Assembly: GCA_902474645.1 (NCBI GenBank)
Contig: CABRWN010000069.1
Coordinates: 1-9,791 of the forward strand
DNA from: an uncultured Collinsella sp.
GTDB lineage: Bacteria > Actinomycetota > Coriobacteriia > Coriobacteriales > Coriobacteriaceae
Length of the DNA stretch: 9,791 nt
Direction of reading: 5' to 3'
Positions within the stretch are counted from its first letter, which is position 1. Each line of letters begins with the position of its first letter. Both the position numbers and the translations under genes were made by a program. The notes beneath the pieces were generated by a model. That model did not search any database, was not told the origin of the DNA, and saw only the letters and a program-made list of their open reading frames with translations. Shown here one piece after another: positions 4,863-9,791 of this stretch.

Positions 4863-7628
4863 ATGGACCAAGACCGCCAAAACAGCCAAACCGGCGATGC
4901 TAAGCACACGGAGCGCGACCGGGAGTTTACGACCTACCGTACCGCTCAAAGCTCAAACGATATGGTGCCGACGGTTTTTCGCCGTGGCATCTACCGCACA
5001 ATCCGAGGCAGCCTTAAGCGCTTCCTGTCCATTGTGGTCATCACCGCGCTTGGCGTGAGTGTGATGTGCGGCCTTAAGGCGGGCTGCGAGGACCTGTGCG
5101 ATTCGGTTGACGCCTACTTTGACCAGCAGAATGTCTACGATATCAACGTCCAGTCGACTTATGGCCTGACTGACGATGATCTCGACGCCATACAAGAGGT
5201 CGATGGCGTCGAAACAGCCGAGGGCATCTACACCGAGACCGCCTACACCGCCGTGGGCACAACGCGCGAGCGCGTGGTCGTGCAGAGTCTCTCCAAGGAG
5301 AACATCGATCAGCCGGTGCTCGTGAACGGCGATTTGCCCGAGAGCGCCGATGAAGTCGCGGTGACTTCGAAGTTCCTGAAGGCATCGGGCAAGAAAATCG
5401 GCGATACGGTGAGTTTTGCCGCCAATGACGCGAGCTCGTCCAATCAAAGCGCCAAGGACCAGTTTGCCGCGGGCGATTACACCATTACGGCTGAGGTCCT
5501 CGACCCCACTGATGTAAGTTCTGACTCGACAGTCAACGCCTTTCGCGCTGCTTCGGCGGCGGACTATAAGTTCTATGTGAGCGAGGACGCCGCGACATCT
5601 TCTTCCTACTCCGCGGTCCACGTGATCGTCGAGGGAGCCAAGAGCCTCAACTCCTATTCGGATTCCTACGCGGCAAAGATCAATGAGGTCAAGGGCAATA
5701 TCGAGAAGATCCGCGAGGAGCGTGAGAAGGCGCGCGCTCAGGAACTGACGGTCGACACGCCGGCAAGCTTGGATGCGGCCGAGCGCCAGGCGAATATGCT
5801 CTTTGGGATTGAGCAGGACAACATCAATCGCATGAGCGAGGGCAGCGACGAGCGTGCGCAGGCGCAAGCCGACCTGGACCAGCGCCGTGCCGCCGCCGAC
5901 CAGCAGTTTGCCGATGCCCGCGCCGAGCTCTCTGACCTTGGTGAATGCACCTGGTACATCCAGGACCGCGGCAATATCGCAAGTTACTCGAGCGTGGAGA
6001 GCGATAGCTCGTCAATTGAGGCCATCGCCACGGTGTTCCCGTTCATCTTCTTTATCGTCGCCGTGCTTATCAGCCTCACCACCGCCACGCGTATGGTCGA
6101 GGAGGAGCGCACGCTCATCGGCCTGTATAAGGCGCTCGGTTATTCGCGCGGGCGCATCCTGTCCAAATACGTGGACTACGCGCTGTGGGCGTGTCTGATC
6201 GGTGGCGTGCTCGGCAATATCATCGGCTTTGTGGGCCTGCCGTTGTTCTTGTTTACGGTGTTCGACGACATGTATTCGCTGCCCCAGATGCTGCTTTCGT
6301 ACGACATCGTGTCGTCGCTCGTGTCGGTGGCGCTATTTGCCGTGGGCGTGGTGGGCGCTACGATTATTGCCTGCCGCCACGAGATGGCCGAGACCCCTGC
6401 CTCGCTCATGCGTCCCAAGGCCCCGCGTGCTGGCTCGCGCATCTTGCTCGAGCGCATCGGCTTTATTTGGCGACGTATGGGCTTTTTGAACAAGGTCGCT
6501 GCACGCAACCTATTCCGCTATAAAAAGCGCGCCTTTATGACCATCTTTGGCATCGCGGGCTGTACGGCGCTTGTGATTTGCGGCATGGGCATTCGTGATA
6601 CGTCGGTCGCGCTTTCGCCCAAGCAGTACGGCCACATCACACGCTACGATCTGCTGGCGGTCGCCAATCCCGACGATTTTTCGCAGACGTGCGCGGCATT
6701 GGATGAGCGCAGCGTGGCCAATGATTCCAACGTGACCGTGACTTCGACGCTGCCGATTATGACCGACAACGTCACCTTTACATTCGGCGGAAAGAGCGAG
6801 ACCGTGCAGCTGATCGTGGTGCCCGATGACCGCACGAACGATCTGGACGACTATGTTCGCCTTGAGGATGAGTCCAAAGAGCCACTGTCTTTGCGTGACG
6901 GAGACGTGTATCTGAGCAAGAGTTCACAGCTAGTGCTGGGGATTCAACCGGGCGATACGGCGCACGTCCAGGATTCGTCGCTCAATGTCGCCAAGGTCAA
7001 AGTCAGCGACATTTCGCTTAACTATCTGGGCAATACGCTTTATATGACGCAGGACACCTATGAGCGCGCGTTTGGCCGAAGCGCACGCCTTAACGGCGTC
7101 TTTGTGCTGCTTAAGGGCTCGTCGGCCGACCAGATTGCGTTTAGCAAGAATCTTAAGAGTGACGGTTGGCTTACGATTTCGAGCACGGCCGAACATTGGC
7201 AGAACTACGAGGCGAACTTTGCGATTATCAATTCCGTCGTGGTGCTCGTGACCTTTATGGCGGCGTGCCTGTCGTTTGTGGTGGTGTTTACGCTGTCCAA
7301 CACCAACATTTCGGAGCGCGAGCGCGAGCTGGCGACCATCAAGGTGCTGGGCTTCCGCCGTGGCGAGGTGCACCATTACGTCAACAAGGAGACGTTGATC
7401 CTCACGGCGATCGGCGCTGCGCTGGGCGTTCCGCTGGGTGGCCTGCTTGCCGAGAGCTTTACGTACATCCTGCAGATGCCGTCGCTGTACTTTGACGTCG
7501 AAGTCGAGCCGCTAAGCTACGTGCTCGCCGTGGTGCTTTCCTTTGGCTTTACGTTTATCGTCAACCTCGCCACCAATCGTACCCTCAACAAGATCGACAT
7601 GGTCGGCGCCCTCAAGAGTGCCGAGTAA
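4863..7628 (+). CDS. FtsX-family ABC transporter permease, double FtsX
   Basis: Membrane partner of the preceding ATPase. The residue numbers here count from the alternative GTG at 4851, which overlaps the ATPase stop and gives 925 residues; I prefer the ATG at 4863 (921 residues), 5 nt after that stop, but the choice is uncertain because neither has a good ribosome binding site. Layout: cytoplasmic N-tail 1-55, TM1 about 59-78, extracellular domain 1 about 79-392, TM2-4 about 393-413, 443-470 and 485-507, TM5 about 559-580, extracellular domain 2 about 581-793, TM6-8 about 794-817, 848-872 and 889-910. Each half ends in an FtsX domain; MVEEERTLIGLYKALGYSRG and SERERELATIKVLGFRRGEV are the matching cytoplasmic coupling segments. 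Domain 1 contains a charged, coiled-coil-prone stretch (about 275-362, EKIREEREKARAQ onward). The fold suits a mechanotransmission-type exporter. It is not a BceB-like 10-TM permease. A 54-bp repeat starts on the base after the stop. Confidence 0.93.
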   Translation: MDQDRQNSQTGDAKHTERDREFTTYRTAQSSNDMVPTVFRRGIYRTIRGSLKRFLSIVVITALGVSVMCGLKAGCEDLCDSVDAYFDQQNVYDINVQSTYGLTDDDLDAIQEVDGVETAEGIYTETAYTAVGTTRERVVVQSLSKENIDQPVLVNGDLPESADEVAVTSKFLKASGKKIGDTVSFAANDASSSNQSAKDQFAAGDYTITAEVLDPTDVSSDSTVNAFRAASAADYKFYVSEDAATSSSYSAVHVIVEGAKSLNSYSDSYAAKINEVKGNIEKIREEREKARAQELTVDTPASLDAAERQANMLFGIEQDNINRMSEGSDERAQAQADLDQRRAAADQQFADARAELSDLGECTWYIQDRGNIASYSSVESDSSSIEAIATVFPFIFFIVAVLISLTTATRMVEEERTLIGLYKALGYSRGRILSKYVDYALWACLIGGVLGNIIGFVGLPLFLFTVFDDMYSLPQMLLSYDIVSSLVSVALFAVGVVGATIIACRHEMAETPASLMRPKAPRAGSRILLERIGFIWRRMGFLNKVAARNLFRYKKRAFMTIFGIAGCTALVICGMGIRDTSVALSPKQYGHITRYDLLAVANPDDFSQTCAALDERSVANDSNVTVTSTLPIMTDNVTFTFGGKSETVQLIVVPDDRTNDLDDYVRLEDESKEPLSLRDGDVYLSKSSQLVLGIQPGDTAHVQDSSLNVAKVKVSDISLNYLGNTLYMTQDTYERAFGRSARLNGVFVLLKGSSADQIAFSKNLKSDGWLTISSTAEHWQNYEANFAIINSVVVLVTFMAACLSFVVVFTLSNTNISERERELATIKVLGFRRGEVHHYVNKETLILTAIGAALGVPLGGLLAESFTYILQMPSLYFDVEVEPLSYVLAVVLSFGFTFIVNLATNRTLNKIDMVGALKSAE

Positions 7629-7682
7629 CCTGCCAAAAAGGGACAGGTTTATTTTGACAGGTTTTATCTGGGCAAACGCCGG
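7629..7682 (+). repeat. 54-bp interspersed repeat, copy 3 (direct)
   Basis: Starts directly after the permease TAA and matches copy 1 at 48 of 54 positions. The stem CCTGCCAAAA / TTTTGACAGG has one mismatch. Its last 12 bases, GGCAAACGCCGG, form the left arm of the terminator-like hairpin at 7671-7717, so here the repeat has been built into, or contributes, the 3' end structure of the ABC operon mRNA. Confidence 0.85.
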
Positions 7683-7717
7683 ACAACCATTAGGTGGCCC
7701 GGCGTTCGCCCCGTTTT
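7671..7717 (+). terminator. Rho-independent terminator of the ABC operon
   Basis: GGCAAACGCCGG (7671-7682) pairs with CCGGCGTTCGCC (7699-7710) with a single mismatch in 12 bp and a 16-nt loop; CCGTTTT follows. The T-run is short, so termination may be partial. It sits between the convergent permease gene and the small minus-strand gene ending at 7745, where a terminator is expected. Confidence 0.6.
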
Positions 7718-7744
7718 GCTGGGGATGTTTGTCGTTCGGTGCTC

Positions 7745-8065
7745 TTACTGGCCAATCCAGTGTTGCGCATAGCTCTTAATGTCCTCGGTAAAACCGTCAA
7801 GGTCGTCAAGAGTGATCACGCTGTCGATAAGCAAATTGGCTATCTCGCGGGGCATTGTGCTGCGGCGAATGTCGTTTGCAATTACGCCTGAGGACAGCTT
7901 ATCTCTATTGAGGCGCTCTTCTAGTGCCCAAAATCTACTGGACGCTTCGCTGTCGCCGTTCAGCATCTCAACGTACTGGCCGATGAGCTTTTCCATATAA
8001 CGTTCTTGCCATTGGGGAAGCATTTTCTTAAACAGCTTCCAGTCGCTTTCGGCTACGTCGCGCAT
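7745..8065 (-). CDS. Conserved hypothetical protein, 106 residues
   Basis: A small soluble, mostly helical protein without signal peptide or membrane segment. It opens MRDVAESDWKLFKKMLPQWQ and continues with RYMEKLIGQYVEMLNG, SSRFWALEERLNRDK, RRSTMPREIANLLID and ITLDDLDGFTEDIK. I recognise this pattern (DWKLF..LP.WQE.YM, FW.LE.R, ITLDDL.GFS) as that of a widespread hypothetical family in Clostridia and Actinobacteria, but I know no established function. The ATG at 8065 is well supported by GGAGGA (8074-8069) 3 nt upstream. It is monocistronic and converges with the ABC operon. Codon use appears less GC-biased than that of the exporter genes. Coding is likely because of the strong ribosome binding site and the family resemblance. 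Confidence 0.85.
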   Translation of the reverse strand: MRDVAESDWKLFKKMLPQWQERYMEKLIGQYVEMLNGDSEASSRFWALEERLNRDKLSSGVIANDIRRSTMPREIANLLIDSVITLDDLDGFTEDIKSYAQHWIGQ

Positions 8066-8158
8066 ATGTCCTCCGCTCGCTAAACGGGCTTTTCCATTTG
8101 CCTTTCATTCTATTTGGTTTTCGTTCGCGGGCGTGGATGAGAGGCTCTCTTTAGCCTT

Positions 8159-8369
8159 CGAGATTGGGCCTGAATGGGTCGTATGCCACAAAACGGGCCT
8201 ATCTACTACGTTTAATTGGATACCCTCAACCATGCCGGGAAACGAAAAATAAAACCGCAGGTAGAAGGCCTGTCGATTTTCGAAAAAGGCGGCCATGGTT
8301 GGCCCCATCGAGTTAAACGTAGTAAATAGGCCCTTTTCTTGGCGCGCGGTCAGCTCAATGCTAATCTCC
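8159..8369. repeat. Large imperfect palindrome (~210 bp), possible MITE-like or folded-RNA element
   Basis: The two halves are reverse complements without gaps around a centre near 8264. The best part is 8195-8234 against 8294-8333, 32 of 40 identical, including a 21-bp core (GGGCCTATCTACTACGTTTA plus A at 8195-8215) with one mismatch. Outward, 8159-8194 against 8334-8369 still matches at 20 of 36 positions. Inward, CAGG/CCTG (8258-8261, 8269-8272) closes the loop. Translating each arm outward gives MVEGIQLNVVDRPVLW on the minus strand and MVGPIELNVVNRPFSW on the plus strand, which shows the arms are diverged copies of one sequence. Both frames lack ribosome binding sites, so I do not call genes. 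Confidence 0.75.
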
Positions 8370-8395
8370 GTGCCGGAACTGACCCAGTTGTTTGT

Positions 8396-8464
8396 AAGTT
8401 GCGGTGATATACGGACTGTTTGGCGCTTTGGAGTCTCAAAACAGTCCCTATATCACCGCAACTT
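8396..8464. repeat. Near-perfect long hairpin, AGTTGCGGT family copy 1
   Basis: AAGTTGCGGTGATATACGGA (8396-8415) and the following CTGTTT pair with the right arm at 8439-8464, which ends TATATCACCGCAACTT. One mismatch in 26 bp, with a 17-nt loop. It lies 50 bp beyond the stop codon of the minus-strand XRE gene and could form a stem at the 3' end of that mRNA, but no T-tract follows on either strand. Its end sequence AAGTTGCGGTG is shared with the hairpin at 9594-9661. Confidence 0.8.
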
Positions 8465-8513
8465 GGAAGGGGCGGGCGGTGTCGGATGAGTGGCGCTGGC
8501 TGGTTGGGGCGGT

Positions 8514-9410
8514 TTAGGCCTGTTTGCGGCACTTCCATTGTTTGCGACACCAGCGCATGAGCGCCTTTACGATGGGAATCGTGATGAGGATGATCCATGC
8601 AGGATGGGGCTGTCCCAAACAGAGCCACATGTAGAGGAACCATGCAATGGCGGCCGCTGGATAGACGCATTCAATGAGCTTTGACAAATGGCGTCGATCG
8701 ATAAAGTCACCAATCGCGTAGTAGACGGGAACCAAAAAGACGAGCAAGAGCCCCATGCCCCATGTGCCGTAGGCAATGCCGAGCATCAGGTAGGCGAGGG
8801 CGACGAGCGCGGGAAAGGGGAATTTGTTCCATGCGCGTCCGAGCCCGGTGTTGAAATGCTTGCCATGATGGTCGAGCTTGTCGTGTGCTTCCTTCCAGCT
8901 GGAAAACGTCTCGCCGTCGATGGTGACGGTGCCGTCGTCATTGGTATGCACGCTATGTCCATCGTCCTTAAGCGTATCGATATGCAATCCGCCTGGTCCC
9001 ACATGTACCTCTTCACCCTTGCGCTCACTAGTCACATGGATGCCACTCCAGCCAACATGCACCTCTTCGCCTTTGTTGGGATCAATAACGTGGATGCCGC
9101 GCGCGAGAGAAATGTCGACAAGTGGCTTGCCGCCATGACAGACTTCGTCAGTGGAGTCCTCAGCCTCTTCGGTTTCATCTGAAGCCTCGGCGTCGCCGTC
9201 GCCAGTCGCTTCCCCATACAGCAGCTCATCCAGTGACACGCCATACAGCGCGGCGAGTGCAATGAGGTTGTCGGTATCGGGCGAGGATTCGCTGCGCTCC
9301 CATTTACTGACAGCCTGACGACTCACACCCAGCTGGGCGGCAAGCGCCTCCTGAGAAAGCCCGGCAGCCTTGCGGCGATCAACGAGCCGCTGTGCCATCG
9401 CAAGATCCAT
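8514..9410 (-). CDS. Membrane-anchored XRE-family transcriptional regulator with tandem repeats
   Basis: 298 residues. An N-terminal helix-turn-helix of the Cro/C1 (XRE) type covers about 3-60, with LSQEALAAQLGVSRQAVSKW at 18-37. An acidic linker follows (about 66-90). Then come three consecutive 18-residue units at 105-122, 123-140 and 141-158: GIHVIDPNKGEEVHVGWS, GIHVTSERKGEEVHVGPG, and the more diverged GLHIDTLKDDGHSVHTND; these suggest stacked beta strands. The C-terminal third has about four membrane segments (199-217, 220-238, 249-266, 270-286) and a basic Arg/Lys/Cys tail. The start at 9410 is preferred over the ATG at 9425 because GAAAGGAA (9423-9416) is then a ribosome binding site 5 nt upstream. 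The likely role is a membrane-tethered repressor or sensor; ligand and targets are unknown. The promoter region holds repeated ACCGGTAGC sites, suggesting self-regulation. Confidence 0.9.
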   Translation of the reverse strand: MDLAMAQRLVDRRKAAGLSQEALAAQLGVSRQAVSKWERSESSPDTDNLIALAALYGVSLDELLYGEATGDGDAEASDETEEAEDSTDEVCHGGKPLVDISLARGIHVIDPNKGEEVHVGWSGIHVTSERKGEEVHVGPGGLHIDTLKDDGHSVHTNDDGTVTIDGETFSSWKEAHDKLDHHGKHFNTGLGRAWNKFPFPALVALAYLMLGIAYGTWGMGLLLVFLVPVYYAIGDFIDRRHLSKLIECVYPAAAIAWFLYMWLCLGQPHPAWIILITIPIVKALMRWCRKQWKCRKQA

Positions 9411-9465
9411 GGCAGTTCCTTTCATGTGGTGACCGTAATCGAATGAGCCGAGTATGCCGAGAACA

Positions 9466-9531
9466 ACCGGTAGCGACCACCATTTCTAGTTAGAATCTGC
9501 CCCAACCCTACCGCAACTACCGGTAGCAACC
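9466..9531 (-). promoter_or_regulatory. Repeated ACCGGTAGC operator-like sites upstream of the XRE gene
   Basis: ACCGGTAGCGACC (9466-9478) and ACCGGTAGCAACC (9519-9531) are direct repeats with one mismatch in 13 bp, 53 bp apart. The second forms the perfect 10-bp palindrome CTACCGGTAG (9517-9526), fitting a dimeric HTH protein. They lie 56 and 109 nt upstream of the preferred XRE start. No clear -35/-10 pair could be assigned on the minus strand. Binding by the XRE protein is inferred from position only. Confidence 0.45.
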
Positions 9532-9593
9532 CCTAACGACCAGCCATTTCAGGACAAATGTCAGTGCTACTCTCAGCTAAGAGCCCGGGTCAG

Positions 9594-9661
9594 AAGTTGC
9601 GGTGGAATAGTTCCTAGATTCAGCTATTTGAGCCCAAATAGGAACTATTCCACCGCAATTT
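9594..9661. repeat. Long hairpin, AGTTGCGGT family copy 2
   Basis: The arms are 9594-9616 (AAGTTGCGGTGGAATAGTTC, then CTA) and 9639-9661, complementary over 23 bp with a single G-T type mismatch. Inside it CTATTTG (9624-9630) also pairs with CAAATAG (9635-9641), giving an alternative top with a 4-nt loop and a 10-nt bulge on the left side. The terminal AAGTTGCGGTG is the same as in the hairpin at 8396-8464, while the inner sequences differ. Confidence 0.75.
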
Positions 9662-9747
9662 ACTATCAGACCAGGCACCCGCAGCAAGAAGACGAATAAC
9701 CTCGGCGAGTATGTAAACGCAGGGCCCTCCGACCCCGCCCGACGATT

Positions 9748-9791
9748 TCGATTGGCGACCTTTGACGGAGTCAAGGGAGGAGCCAAATCGA
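9748..9791. repeat. Terminal stem-loop, may continue past the window edge
   Basis: TCGATTGGC (9748-9756) is nearly complementary to GCCAAATCGA (9782-9791), and TTGAC (9762-9766) pairs with GTCAA (9770-9774) around a 3-nt loop. The right arm ends at the window edge, so the outer extent is unknown. It could be a terminator of a gene beyond the window or another repeat. No gene is supported in 9426-9791; 9662-9747 shows nothing recognisable. Confidence 0.4.

Noticed and set aside
4953..5867. 304-codon frame on the minus strand
   Set aside because: Lies wholly inside the permease gene, has no ribosome binding site or recognisable domain, and is the usual antisense opening of GC-rich coding sequence.
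8105..8489. Two short frames reading outward from the palindrome (8308 to 8105 minus, 8295 to 8489 plus)
   Set aside because: Similar peptides arise because the arms are inverted copies of the same DNA. Neither frame has a ribosome binding site, and the plus-strand one runs into the 8396-8464 hairpin.
8688..9182. 164-codon frame on the plus strand inside the XRE gene
   Set aside because: Antisense to a clear HTH/membrane protein; no independent support.

Overview
The window reads as chromosomal DNA of a high-GC Gram-positive gut-type bacterium. My best guess is a Coriobacteriia / Collinsella-like actinobacterium. The guess rests on GC-rich codon use, GTG starts, a perfect CGAAC(N4)GTTCG-type LexA box, a GyrI-like protein of the actinobacterial/clostridial kind, and dense families of short hairpin repeats between genes. 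The taxonomic call is inference; no rRNA or other phylogenetic marker is present.

Layout, left to right: (1) an ogt-type O6-alkylguanine-DNA methyltransferase (104-682, +). (2) A two-gene two-component system, OmpR/PhoB-type response regulator plus sensor histidine kinase (911-2958, +), behind an 11-bp-period direct repeat that looks like a PhoB-type box. (3) A repeat-rich stretch (2961-3147) followed by a GyrI-like gene on the minus strand (3247-3884) that carries a -1 frameshift and has a perfect 14-bp LexA (SOS) box next to its promoter. (4) A MacB-type ABC exporter, ATPase plus large double-FtsX permease (4156-7628, +), followed by a terminator hairpin. (5) A small conserved hypothetical gene (7745-8065, -). 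(6) A gene-free stretch (8066-8513) holding a ~210-bp imperfect palindrome and a second, near-perfect hairpin. (7) A membrane-anchored XRE regulator with three 18-residue tandem repeats (8514-9410, -), then its upstream region and two further hairpins to the window end.

Functional reading: the two-component system and the ABC exporter resemble the sensor/exporter pairs of envelope-stress or antimicrobial-peptide response loci. Here they are separated by a ~1.1-kb segment holding the SOS-box/GyrI-like gene. That segment is bounded by two inverted copies of a 54-bp repeat, and a third copy sits directly after the permease stop codon. At least four distinct short repeat families lie in the intergenic spaces: the 54-bp CCTGCC element, the GCGTCCC hairpin units, the 8159-8369 palindrome, and the AGTTGCGGT hairpins. 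These repeats are the least explained part of the window and the best candidates for something undescribed.
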